A DNA stretch of 10,069 nucleotides from Microcaldota archaeon (GCA_021851535.1 JAJZDT010000091.1:1-10069), one strand, 5' to 3'; positions 1 through 6,676 are shown, numbered from the stretch's first letter. Notes: a model not told the origin generated them from the sequence alone. Numbers and translations are program-made.

Positions 1-84
1 TAAACGAGTGATACAAATTACAACCCCCAACACATATCTATAATAAGTTGATTTAATAAAATTAATAAACGTTACTAAATATAT

Positions 85-158
85 GCCCTTGTAGTATAAC
101 TTGGATAGAACGCGGGCTTGCGGAGCCTGTGATCCGGGTTCAAATCCCGGCGGGGGCG
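85..158 (+). tRNA. tRNA-Arg (anticodon GCG)
   Basis: The sequence folds as a complete cloverleaf. The acceptor strands GCCCTTG (85-91) and CGGGGGC (151-157) pair in all seven positions, two of them G-U, with discriminator G158. The anticodon stem is CGGGC (113-117) with GCCTG (125-129), and its seven-base loop TTGCGGA places GCG at 120-122, which reads the arginine codons CGC and CGU. The T arm is CCGGG-TTCAAAT-CCCGG (134-150). The D arm is weak, with an A96-A109 mismatch, but G103-G104 sit where the conserved GG pair belongs. CCA is not encoded and there is no intron. The 3' end lies 5 nt from the stop codon of the convergent hypothetical gene. Confidence 0.88.
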
Positions 159-163
159 AATAT

Positions 164-598
164 CTATTTCCATCGATAAAATCCATTATAGAACTCGACG
201 TATGCTATCTTTACAGGTATTACTTTATCATTAGGATAAAAAGGTAATTTTATCCCTGTTCTTGTTATGACAATTTTATCCGATACGTCCCAATATGCAC
301 ACAGTGAATCTTTTGCTTTAACATCTTTACTATTTAAAACAATACCATCAGGATATATCCATCCTGAATAATTGGACTGAATGTTATACTCTTTTTTATC
401 TTGCATGTAAGTTGTGATATCTAAAAATCTAAATCCTATTTCTTGAAGAGGTACCTTTTTCAATGCCTCTTGGATATGTCTACCATTTAAAATATTTTTT
501 TGTATCTCCATATGAGCATTGTACTGTATCTGCATAAAGGTATTCGTTCTTGTTTGTATATTATTTGGAAGATCAGATAATTTTGATATAATTACCAT
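164..598 (-). CDS. Hypothetical protein, 144 residues, no recognised family
   Basis: This is an open frame of 144 codons starting at ATG (598) and ending with TAG beside the tRNA-Arg 3' end. I do not recognise the family. The product looks soluble: there is no signal peptide, no membrane segment and no cysteine cluster. The first half is helical and polar, and the second half (about residues 75-144) is rich in aromatic and beta-forming residues, with SGWIYPDG near 78-85 and a C-terminal stretch ending NGFYRWK. The base composition is very AT-rich. It sits alone between tRNA-Arg and tRNA-Thr. No Shine-Dalgarno sequence is evident; an AT-rich TATA-like stretch lies near 626-640. The length and amino-acid balance favour a real gene, perhaps lineage-specific or acquired at the tRNA locus, but a fortuitous frame cannot be excluded. 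Confidence 0.55.
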   Translation of the reverse strand: MVIISKLSDLPNNIQTRTNTFMQIQYNAHMEIQKNILNGRHIQEALKKVPLQEIGFRFLDITTYMQDKKEYNIQSNYSGWIYPDGIVLNSKDVKAKDSLCAYWDVSDKIVITRTGIKLPFYPNDKVIPVKIAYVEFYNGFYRWK

Positions 599-667
599 AT
601 AATCAAAATAAACTCTTTACAATTTAATATAAATATTTATGTATGAGAATCTAATAAAGCAGAATGT

Positions 668-771
668 GCCTCAGTAGCTCAGCCTGGCAGAGCGTCTGCA
701 TGGTATGGATTTATTCTTTAAATTAATCACCATAAAGCAGAAGGTCGAGGGTTCAAATCCCTTTTGAGGCT
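668..771 (+). tRNA. tRNA-Thr (anticodon GGT), intron-containing
   Basis: The acceptor strands GCCTCAG (668-674) and TTGAGGC (764-770) pair, with discriminator T771. The D stem is GCTC with GAGC (677-680, 690-693). The anticodon stem TCTGC (695-699) pairs with GCAGA (737-741). The T arm is GAGGG-TTCAAAT-CCCTT (747-763). Between the two halves of the anticodon stem lie 37 nt, so a seven-base loop implies a 30-nt intron. With splicing at the canonical 37/38 site the loop becomes ATGGTA plus A, which puts GGT at 702-704 and reads the threonine codons ACC and ACU. U73 and A37 suit an archaeal threonine tRNA. The mature tRNA would be 74 nt, without encoded CCA. Confidence 0.9.
706..735 (+). other. 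tRNA-Thr intron, 30 nt, position 37/38
   Basis: The intron boundaries follow from the need for a seven-base anticodon loop and from a bulge-helix-bulge fold. Exon bases ATGG (700-703) pair with intron bases CCAT (730-733) as a 4-bp central helix, flanked by the three-base bulges TAT (704-706) and AAA (734-736). An inner helix GATT/AATC (708-711 with 725-728) closes the intron. Cleavage after the second base of each bulge gives 705/706 and 735/736. An extra T704-A729 pair could shift the fold slightly, so the exact cut may be off by one base; the anticodon does not change. Removal would need the archaeal tRNA splicing endonuclease. Confidence 0.8.
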
Positions 772-778
772 ATATTCT

Positions 779-797
779 TAAGGTATTATTTACCTTA
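779..797. repeat. Inverted repeat between tRNA-Thr and scpA
   Basis: TAAGGTA (779-785) and TACCTTA (791-797) are perfect 7-nt arms around a 5-nt spacer. The repeat starts 8 nt after the end of tRNA-Thr and ends about 30 nt before the scpA TATA box. It could be a hairpin at the 3' end of the tRNA transcript or a binding site for a dimeric regulator. It has no T-run behind it. Confidence 0.5.
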
Positions 798-826
798 GAA
801 GATATAATTACAAAAAATTAACAACG

Positions 827-836
827 TTTATAAATA
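827..836 (+). promoter_or_regulatory. TATA box of scpAB
   Basis: TTTATAAATA is centred about 30 nt upstream of the ATG at 862. Archaeal transcription normally starts about 25-27 nt from the box centre, so the transcript would begin at or within a few bases of that ATG. This supports a leaderless or near-leaderless mRNA and favours ATG 862 over the upstream TTG at 850, which would lie close to or before the predicted transcript start. Confidence 0.6.
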
Positions 837-861
837 TGAATTTGCATATTTGAATGATAAT

Positions 862-1599
862 ATGGCGAATACTGCTATCCAAAAAACAGAAGGCGTGATG
901 GATCCAAAGCAGTTAAATATTGCCTCTTTTGTTACAAATGTTACTTGGAAAGAGCTTTTATTGGAAATGTTAGACACAAAACAGCTTGATCCATGGGATA
1001 TTGATATATCGGCAATGGTGGATGGATATATATCTGTAGTAAGGCAGATGAAAATTTTAGATCTCAGAGTGCCAGCAAACATTATACTTGCAGCGTCCAT
1101 ACTACTTAGAATGAAAAGTGATGGTTTTAGTGTATTTGAAGAACCTGTTGAGGAAATGCCAATAGACCAAAATGGTTTAGAGCAACGCATACCCCCAGAA
1201 ATTCCAAATCTTATACAAAAAAACAGACTACAGCCGCATAGAAAAATAACGCTTACTGAATTAATGGATGCGCTAGGTGCAGCAATCAAGCAAGAGGAAA
1301 AAAAGATGTATATTAAAGAACTTGATGCACCGATACAAATAAGCGTAAGCCAGGATATTGATGCACGAATAGAAAATTTATATACTAAAATTAATAGACA
1401 TATTGACCATCTTAAAATGACCACATTTAACATACTCTCAACTGAGTATCAAACAACAGAATCTAAACTTTTGGATTTGTTTATACCGCTGCTCTTTCTT
1501 GCGCAATCTGCGAAAGTAAACATTATTCAGGAGGAGTTCTTTGGAGAGCTTATAATAAAATTAAATGATTTAAATGACGGAGAAAATAGATCAGGATAA
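862..1599 (+). CDS. scpA: Segregation and condensation protein ScpA (kleisin)
   Basis: ScpA is the kleisin that bridges the SMC ATPase heads in the bacterial/archaeal condensin complex, which compacts and segregates the chromosome. The N-terminal part carries the ScpA signature, with WKELLLEML followed by the LDPWDIDIS segment that contacts the SMC neck. A hydrophobic block AANIILAASILLRMKSD-like follows (PANIILAASILLRMKSDG), then an acidic linker, and the C-terminal 70 or so residues form the predicted winged helix that binds the SMC cap. The length of about 245 residues is normal. I chose ATG 862 because of the TATA spacing; TTG 850 would add four residues. The 3' end overlaps scpB by 26 nt, so the two are one transcription unit. 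No smc gene lies in the window. Confidence 0.88.
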   Translation: MANTAIQKTEGVMDPKQLNIASFVTNVTWKELLLEMLDTKQLDPWDIDISAMVDGYISVVRQMKILDLRVPANIILAASILLRMKSDGFSVFEEPVEEMPIDQNGLEQRIPPEIPNLIQKNRLQPHRKITLTELMDALGAAIKQEEKKMYIKELDAPIQISVSQDIDARIENLYTKINRHIDHLKMTTFNILSTEYQTTESKLLDLFIPLLFLAQSAKVNIIQEEFFGELIIKLNDLNDGENRSG

Positions 1600-2050
1600 T
1601 GAATACAAAAAACTTATAGAGGCTGCATTATTTGTTTCAGGCAGATCTCTTAGCATAAATGAGATAGCTGCTGCGTTGGGGATCATATCTGTAGGTTATA
1701 TAAAACAAATTTCGGATGTTCTTGTCGATGAATATAAAACTAGAAACTCCCCGTTTATTATCAATAAAATAAACGAAAAGTATGAACTTGTGTTGCGTGA
1801 ACCATATGCAACAAAAGTAAGCACACTTGCCGGTTCCCCAGACCTTACAAAGAGCGCACTGCGAGTTCTTGCTTATGTAAGCAAAAATGAGCCAATAATG
1901 CAAAATGCGCTTGTAAAAACATTCGGTCAATCAGTATATGTATATGTAAAGGAGATTGAGGATAAAGGTTTTATAAACACGAAAAAAATCGGACGAACAA
2001 AACGCATAGAAACAACACAACGCTTTAGAGAATACTTCAATATAGGATAG
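1574..2050 (+). CDS. scpB: Segregation and condensation protein ScpB
   Basis: ScpB is the small partner that binds as a dimer to the ScpA kleisin and regulates SMC head engagement. The 158-residue product opens with the typical YKKLIEAALFVSGRSLSINE segment, the start of the first winged helix (about residues 10-80), and continues with a second winged helix (about 85-150) containing LTKSALRVLAYV and ending in the TKKIGRTKRIETTQRFREYF stretch typical of the family. It starts inside the end of scpA, overlapping it by 26 nt in another frame, and there is no obvious Shine-Dalgarno sequence, which suggests translational coupling. It converges with the cobalamin adenosyltransferase gene, leaving only 18 nt between stop codons. 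Confidence 0.9.
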   Translation: MTEKIDQDNEYKKLIEAALFVSGRSLSINEIAAALGIISVGYIKQISDVLVDEYKTRNSPFIINKINEKYELVLREPYATKVSTLAGSPDLTKSALRVLAYVSKNEPIMQNALVKTFGQSVYVYVKEIEDKGFINTKKIGRTKRIETTQRFREYFNIG

Positions 2051-2062
2051 GCACATATGTGC
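2051..2062. repeat. Palindrome between convergent genes
   Basis: GCACATATGTGC is a perfect 12-nt palindrome directly after the scpB stop and 6 nt before the last base of the convergent adenosyltransferase gene. It may help end transcription from either side, or it may be chance. There is no adjacent T-run. Confidence 0.4.
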
Positions 2063-2068
2063 GCATTA

Positions 2069-2605
2069 TTAATAGGTCGGATTTGATTCTGTATAATTTT
2101 CACACTTATTTGAATATAGCGCCATCATAAATAATATGGATGAGAGTCTGTTTAAATACGCGAGAACATTTTTATCTATATCTAAGTTTATACTTACAAC
2201 AGATCTTTCTGCGCGCCTTGCAACAGATCTTGCATGATGCAACGTTGCACCTAACTCGGTCCCTCCAGGCAACACAAACTTTTGAAGTGAACCTATCTGC
2301 GCAGCATACTCTTCTATATATGATTCTATTTTTACAGTATCCTCCTTTGATATGCTTCTTTTCAATGATAACATCGGATCTATAAGAGATGCTAACTGCG
2401 CACCTATAATAAAAAGATTATTCTGTATAATACTTAATCGTTCTTTAAAGCGCATATTTTTATCTTTCGATATAGCAACACCGATAAGTGTATTGAGCTC
2501 ATCTATATCGCCTATTGCATTAATAATATTATCATCTTTACGAACTTTTGATGCGCCCATGCTGCAATAGCCCATATCCCCAAGACCGGTATAAAATTTT
2601 GACAT
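2069..2605 (-). CDS. ATP:cob(I)alamin adenosyltransferase, PduO/MMAB type
   Basis: The enzyme transfers the 5'-deoxyadenosyl group of ATP to cob(I)alamin to make coenzyme B12 (adenosylcobalamin). The family motifs appear in order in 178 residues: YTGLGDMG (5-12, the ATP-binding region usually written YTRTGDxG), VRKDD (21-25), GDIDELN (32-38), FVLPGG (110-115), LHHARSVARRAER (122-134) and YLNRLSSILF (150-159). The arginine and threonine of the YTRTGD consensus are G and L here. The length is normal for the trimeric PduO family. The start at ATG 2605 is supported by GGTG (2611-2614), 5 nt upstream. Neither other B12 genes nor a B12-dependent enzyme is visible, so the role is either salvage or supply to an enzyme elsewhere. 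Confidence 0.9.
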   Translation of the reverse strand: MSKFYTGLGDMGYCSMGASKVRKDDNIINAIGDIDELNTLIGVAISKDKNMRFKERLSIIQNNLFIIGAQLASLIDPMLSLKRSISKEDTVKIESYIEEYAAQIGSLQKFVLPGGTELGATLHHARSVARRAERSVVSINLDIDKNVLAYLNRLSSILFMMALYSNKCENYTESNPTY

Positions 2606-2767
2606 CTTAACACCATAATAAAAATATTAATATCAGAAAATGATTAAAATCTATTAATTAAACTTTCTTTAAATTGTATTTTTATATTCATCTAAAAATA
2701 TTCATAAGTATTATAAATTATAAATTTAAAGGGTTATCTATTAATTTATTCATGTATTGATTACTGC

Positions 2768-2839
2768 GGGCCCGTAGTCGAATGGTAAGACGTTCGCCTC
2801 ACACGCGAAAGACCAGGAGTTCAATTCTCCTCGGGCCCA
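2768..2839 (+). tRNA. tRNA-Val (anticodon CAC)
   Basis: The acceptor GGGCCCG (2768-2774) pairs perfectly with CGGGCCC (2832-2838), with discriminator A2839. The anticodon stem is TTCGC with GCGAA (2793-2797, 2805-2809), and its loop CTCACAC places CAC at 2800-2802, which reads the valine codon GTG. The T arm is AGGAG-TTCAATT-CTCCT (2815-2831). The D stem GTCG/AGAC has a G-A mismatch at its loop end. CCA is not encoded and there is no intron. Confidence 0.93.
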
Positions 2840-3092
2840 TTTACAAAGATTAACAGTAACCCAGAGGTTTAAATTTAAATTTTAAGTATACAAAAATAGT
2901 ACAGCTCATGAAGTAACGACTCTAAAAACAGAATTGTTACAATTCGATAAAAATTGCAAGGCACGCAAATGAATCTAAACGTACTCCATAGATTGCAAAG
3001 AAAATTTCTAAATCAGAAGAAAGGTTGTTCATGTCCAGCTAACCTATTTATCCGCACATATATCTAACACGTCAACTTCCTGCCTAGTCAAA
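2840..3092. other. About 250 nt with no convincing gene
   Basis: This stretch separates tRNA-Val from the end of the EamA permease gene. I find no ORF with family signals. The longest plus-strand frame is a 32-codon ORF (2969-3067, with a CSC motif), which lacks a ribosome binding site and any recognisable similarity. Visible structure is limited to the palindrome at 2931-2945, AT-rich tracts around 2870-2885, and two copies of ATTGCAA about 40 nt apart. It could hold an untranslated RNA or decayed coding sequence; neither can be shown here. Confidence 0.5.
2931..2945. repeat. Perfect 15-nt palindrome GAATTGTTACAATTC
   Basis: Seven-base arms GAATTGT and ACAATTC flank a single central T. The element is 92 nt after tRNA-Val and about 150 nt after the EamA permease stop codon, far from any start codon on either strand. 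Its form suits an operator for a dimeric protein better than an RNA hairpin, since a one-base loop cannot form fully. Confidence 0.5.
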
Positions 3093-3956
3093 TCACACAG
3101 ATAACAAAACCAAACCCGCCAAAACAAAAGCTACACCTACCTTCTGATTATTTGTTAATTTTTCTTTAAGAAGCAGTGAAGCCAAAACAATTGTTATTAA
3201 AGGAGAAGCTGAACTAATAGGCGCAACTATATCTGTATAATTATAGGTTACGCCAAGATTATATGACAAAATACCTACTATGCCTAGTACACCAATCAGA
3301 GCTAAAAAAAGCAGATAATTACTTTTAACGTTCAACTTTTTACTTGTTAACGTACCATATAATAATAGAAACAATATCGTAGGTATTATAACGAGAAACG
3401 CAGCGTCAAACCATCCTAAAGATTTTACCAGTAAAGATAGCAAAAAGAAATAAAGACCGTAAGTAAATGCTGCAATAAACGCATACTTCAAACCCATATG
3501 CAACTTTTTGGGATTAAGTTTGAGAATATCTTTTAGATTTAAAGAAATCAAAACGGTACCTATTATAATAAGGCAGATATCTAAAATCTGAAAGTTATTT
3601 ATTTTCTGTCCGATGATTACAAATCCAAGAACTGCTGTAACCACGCCCCAAGTATTTCCTATTGTAGCTATAATAGAAATATTACCAACTTCCAGCCCTT
3701 TGGTGAATGAAAGTATTGCCATAACTAATACAAAACCTGTGAGTAGTAGTAATATGATTGTAAAAAGGTTTATGCTATTATATGAGAATAAGAACAAAGC
3801 TAGAATAATAAAAATAACAAACGATAATAAAATGTACCACAAAGAAGTTCTAAAAGAGCCTATCTGTTTTGACATTTTGGCTATTAAAAAGTCTTGTACA
3901 CCAAAACCAATCATGGCAAAAATACCAAACACAATACCTATAAATAAATCTGGCAT
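3093..3956 (-). CDS. EamA/DMT superfamily permease, 10 TM
   Basis: This is an integral membrane protein of the drug/metabolite transporter superfamily. It has two tandem EamA repeats (about residues 3-140 and 155-287), together giving ten hydrophobic segments. The end of the second repeat has the family hallmark: a proline (about 246) followed by ASPLITIVLASLLLKEKLT, with the conserved glutamate near 265, and then a final Gly-rich helix. The substrate cannot be read from sequence; relatives export amino acids, sugars or other metabolites. I chose the Met at 3956 because GAGGT (3965-3969) lies 8 nt upstream and the box at 4005-4010 predicts a short leader. A start at 3971 would add five residues but has no ribosome binding site. 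It stands alone on the minus strand. Confidence 0.88.
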   Translation of the reverse strand: MPDLFIGIVFGIFAMIGFGVQDFLIAKMSKQIGSFRTSLWYILLSFVIFIILALFLFSYNSINLFTIILLLLTGFVLVMAILSFTKGLEVGNISIIATIGNTWGVVTAVLGFVIIGQKINNFQILDICLIIIGTVLISLNLKDILKLNPKKLHMGLKYAFIAAFTYGLYFFLLSLLVKSLGWFDAAFLVIIPTILFLLLYGTLTSKKLNVKSNYLLFLALIGVLGIVGILSYNLGVTYNYTDIVAPISSASPLITIVLASLLLKEKLTNNQKVGVAFVLAGLVLLSV

Positions 3957-4004
3957 ACGCCATAACCTCATTAAAATTTACGTAGTTAAATCAAATGACA
4001 GGTC

Positions 4005-4014
4005 TATAAACGTT
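4005..4014 (-). promoter_or_regulatory. TATA-like element upstream of the EamA permease
   Basis: Read on the minus strand this is AACGTTTATA, with the TTTATA core at 4005-4010. Transcription would begin near 3981, giving a leader of about 25 nt that contains the GAGGT ribosome binding site. The same AACGTTTATA decamer recurs upstream of scpA and of the HAD gene. Confidence 0.5.
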
Positions 4015-4087
4015 ACATTTATTTTTAGTTTCTTTTTACTTCTTAGTTACTTATTATTTACTTATAATTGGCTTTGATTTCCCACTA

Positions 4088-4111
4088 ATCGTTACCTAAA
4101 AAACGCTTATA
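4088..4111 (-). terminator. Poly-T termination region after the HAD gene
   Basis: On the minus strand, about 25-47 nt after the HAD phosphatase stop codon, there are two T6 tracts (ATTTTTTAT near 4104-4110 and GTTTTTTAG near 4088-4095). Archaeal RNA polymerase ends transcription at such T-runs without needing a hairpin. This is the clearest terminator in the window. Confidence 0.5.
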
Positions 4112-4135
4112 AAAAATATTTACAATGACGCATAA

Positions 4136-4849
4136 TTAATGTACCGTATCAAATATTGGTTTTAATTTTATAATTTCCGGCAACGCAAAAACGCTTTTAG
4201 ATGCAAACGGAGAGGCGATTTTTACTTTTGCTTCTTTTAATAAAGGTATATCTGCAACCCCATCGCCAATAACAGTACAGCGATTTATAGGTACGCCAAA
4301 TTGCTTAATTACTTCGCGCACGGCTTCAATTTTATCCATGCCAGTCATCATTTTTATTTTTATACCTGTTAATTTGCCATCTTCATTAAATTGATCTTTA
4401 TTTGAAAGCACATAATCAAAACCAAAAAAAGATTTTGCGACTTCTGCCCCAATAGAACCACTCAACGTTACAATAATTTTAGGCATACTAAATGGATTTA
4501 CCACGTCTAAAACAGAGGGTATCATCTTATTTCTTACATGATTAGTTGAAAAATATGACATAGTGCTGGCATCGCCTAAGCCGTAGTCAATAAGAATTTC
4601 ATAAAAACGTTTGAGCCCGATTACTTCCGCGTCTTGTGCGCCGTTCATTCGTCTAAGCATCATCTTTATGTCTACAGCATGTTTAATTGCGCCTGCGGCC
4701 CTTAGGTAATTACCAGTTTTAATTTCCTTTCGTATATATCCCGCGCCTATACTCTCAGATACTCTACCGCGACATAATGTTTTATCCAAATCTGAGATGA
4801 TAATATCAGTTTTTGAGATTAAAGATAAAATTTCTTTTTTATAACTCAT
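4136..4849 (-). CDS. HAD-superfamily phosphatase, SerB-like
   Basis: All four HAD motifs are visible in 237 residues. Motif I is SDLDKTL (19-25), with nucleophile Asp20 and general acid Asp22. Motif II is the IVTLSGS segment (126-132, Thr128/Ser130). Motif III is Lys173 in MDKIEAV. Motif IV is GDGVADIPLL (195-204). A helical cap lies between motifs I and II (about 30-115), as in phosphoserine phosphatase and related class I HAD enzymes. It should therefore hydrolyse a small phosphomonoester in the cytoplasm. Phosphoserine is possible, but the cap lacks a clear SerB signature, so I leave the substrate open. The start ATG at 4849 matches a leaderless promoter at 4869-4876, and the gene has its own terminator, so it is probably monocistronic. 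Confidence 0.85.
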   Translation of the reverse strand: MSYKKEILSLISKTDIIISDLDKTLCRGRVSESIGAGYIRKEIKTGNYLRAAGAIKHAVDIKMMLRRMNGAQDAEVIGLKRFYEILIDYGLGDASTMSYFSTNHVRNKMIPSVLDVVNPFSMPKIIVTLSGSIGAEVAKSFFGFDYVLSNKDQFNEDGKLTGIKIKMMTGMDKIEAVREVIKQFGVPINRCTVIGDGVADIPLLKEAKVKIASPFASKSVFALPEIIKLKPIFDTVH

Positions 4850-4868
4850 ATGTAATACCCGTTAAAAC

Positions 4869-4876
4869 GTTTATAT
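4869..4876 (-). promoter_or_regulatory. TATA box of the HAD phosphatase gene
   Basis: On the minus strand this reads ATATAAAC and is centred about 24 nt from the start ATG at 4849, so the mRNA should begin at or next to the start codon. An inverted repeat begins 4 nt upstream of the box, where TFB or a regulator would bind. Confidence 0.6.
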
Positions 4877-4879
4877 GCT

Positions 4880-4896
4880 TTGACAATTTGTGTCAA
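4880..4896. repeat. Inverted repeat TTGACA-N5-TGTCAA beside the HAD promoter
   Basis: The perfect 6-nt arms TTGACA (4880-4885) and TGTCAA (4891-4896) are separated by ATTTG. The element overlaps or abuts the BRE position of the HAD promoter, the usual place for archaeal dimeric regulators. It could therefore be an operator for that gene. Confidence 0.5.
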
Positions 4897-4936
4897 TTAA
4901 TATTTAAACATATTGCTTAATTATCCAATTTTTATA

Positions 4937-6676
4937 CTAAGTAGAAATAGATACATTTTTTGATCCCCTAAGTGCGGAAGCTATCGCCGCAATGAATGCA
5001 AGAAATGCGCCTATATAAAAAACTAAATGCAACCCACTAACAAATGATTGGGAGATTAGATTTGGAAAAAAATTAATACCTAGAAGAGTATTTTTATTTG
5101 CAAGAGGCAGGGCATTTAAAGCGCTTGCAGGTATTAAACTTTGCATTGGGTTATACCCCAAAAGGGCAGCGAATAATACAGTAGTTGGGGGTAATTTAGA
5201 TATCTGAGTTGCAAGAGGTACACTAACATTCTGGGATATAAGTCCTGAATATAAAGAGTTAGATAAATTTCCCGATACGCCTAATATGAGCAGAGTGAAA
5301 AAAACTACGAGACTAAACATAAAAGAGATATTCATCAATGTTGCACGCATACCTGCTGTTGCACCCCTCATTTCTGGTGGAACTGAATTCATTACTGCTG
5401 CTGTGTTAGGAGCGGCAAACATGCCCTGCCCTACGCCTAAAATAAATATTAACGGAGCAAATATAAGATAATTAAAGTTAACAGGAAGAGTAATGAGAAG
5501 AATGAATCCTAGTGCAGATATAAGCATCCCTAATGTTGAAAAAATCCTTGCACCATATTTATCTGATAATGAACCAAAAATAGGCCCGGATACTAAAAAT
5601 CCTAGTATAAGGGGTATCATGTCCAATCCTGCTTGAAAGGGAGTGTTAATAAAATTAACTCCGTGCAATGGAAGCCATATGCCTTGAAGCCATATAATTA
5701 AAACAAATTGCAATCCACCCCTAGCCATCCCTGCAAGAAATAGACTAATATTACCGAATAAAAACGCTCTGATTCTAAGCAGCTCGATATGAAACATTGG
5801 GTCCTTTGCATTCTTTTCGATAAATATAAACATCACAAAAAGCAGGATACTTATTGCAATTCCTATGAGGATAAATGGATTTGACCAACCAACAGAGCTA
5901 TTCCCGTAAGGTAACATACCGTAGATAAATGAGGATAAAAGAATAGTTAACCCAAGAGCAAATGTAATATTTCCCGCAATATCTATTTTCTGCCCCTTTT
6001 TAATTGTCGCAAGTTCGTGAAGTGCAAGATATGCCCATATAGTTCCTATTACGCTTATTGGCACACTTACTAAAAATACCAAATGCCAATCAATTGCTGC
6101 GAGGATGCCTCCGATTACAAGGCCTATAAGACTGCCTGCAACGCCTGCGATCTGATTCATGCCAAGCGCCTTGCCGCGCTCATTATGAGGAAATGCATCG
6201 GTTAATATGGCGGTGCCGTTTGCAAATAAGAAGGCGCCGCCAAAGCCCTGGAATAGACGTATTACAATTAAAGATATAACGCCAAGTGTACCATGTATAA
6301 GATATGTTGATATCCACAGCAAAGTTGAGCATATTGCAAATATCAAAAACCCAAGATTATAGAGCTTTACCCTGCCGAACATATCCGATAATCGCCCTAT
6401 GGTTACAACAGTTACTGATGAAGTTATTATATATCCTATGAGCAGCCATAAAAGCAATCCTATATTTCCTGGCGTTAGAGGATTTACCCCTAAACCATTA
6501 AAAATTGCTGGAAGGGATATGATAAGAATAGAACTATCAATTGTTGCTATAAGTATTCCAAGCGTCGTATTTGAAAGCGCAATCCATTTATAATTAAGGC
6601 CGAATTTTTGCTCTTTGTGCTGTTCTTCTTTATCGTATTTCAGAGAAGATTCTTTATACACATCCTTACTTTTCAT
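4937..6676 (-). CDS. MFS transporter, DHA2 (14-TM, EmrB/QacA-like) family
   Basis: This is a proton-coupled exporter of the DHA2 family, with 579 residues and about 14 hydrophobic segments. The first membrane helix has the DHA2 signature TIDSSILIISLPAI (45-58, with membrane-embedded Asp47). Motif A between TM2 and TM3 is GRLSDMFGRVK (94-104), and a second copy, GSLSDKYGAR (368-377), opens the other half. Motif C in TM5 is AGSLIGLVIGG (180-190), with Leu where antiporters usually have Pro. A long extracytoplasmic loop (about 470-545) precedes the last helix, as is normal for DHA2. A charged N-terminal tail of about 28 residues precedes TM1. The start lies inside the upstream hydrolase gene (11-nt overlap), so the two are co-translated. 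The cargo cannot be told from sequence. Confidence 0.9.
   Translation of the reverse strand: MKSKDVYKESSLKYDKEEQHKEQKFGLNYKWIALSNTTLGILIATIDSSILIISLPAIFNGLGVNPLTPGNIGLLLWLLIGYIITSSVTVVTIGRLSDMFGRVKLYNLGFLIFAICSTLLWISTYLIHGTLGVISLIVIRLFQGFGGAFLFANGTAILTDAFPHNERGKALGMNQIAGVAGSLIGLVIGGILAAIDWHLVFLVSVPISVIGTIWAYLALHELATIKKGQKIDIAGNITFALGLTILLSSFIYGMLPYGNSSVGWSNPFILIGIAISILLFVMFIFIEKNAKDPMFHIELLRIRAFLFGNISLFLAGMARGGLQFVLIIWLQGIWLPLHGVNFINTPFQAGLDMIPLILGFLVSGPIFGSLSDKYGARIFSTLGMLISALGFILLITLPVNFNYLIFAPLIFILGVGQGMFAAPNTAAVMNSVPPEMRGATAGMRATLMNISFMFSLVVFFTLLILGVSGNLSNSLYSGLISQNVSVPLATQISKLPPTTVLFAALLGYNPMQSLIPASALNALPLANKNTLLGINFFPNLISQSFVSGLHLVFYIGAFLAFIAAIASALRGSKNVSIST

Noticed and set aside
1..84. 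A possible tail of a gene entering from the left edge.
   Set aside because: All plus-strand frames stop within about 50 nt, and neither strand gives a recognisable peptide. The stretch more likely holds the tRNA-Arg promoter.
828..1433. A 201-codon minus-strand frame opposite scpA, rich in Ser, Ile and Cys.
   Set aside because: It is the antisense shadow of a clearly recognisable scpA gene; the hydrophobic look comes from the reversed codons of a Lys/Asp/Glu-rich protein.
2969..3067. A 32-codon plus-strand frame with a CSC motif in the gene-poor stretch.
   Set aside because: It has no ribosome binding site, no well-placed TATA box and no recognisable family. A frame this short is expected by chance in sequence of this composition.
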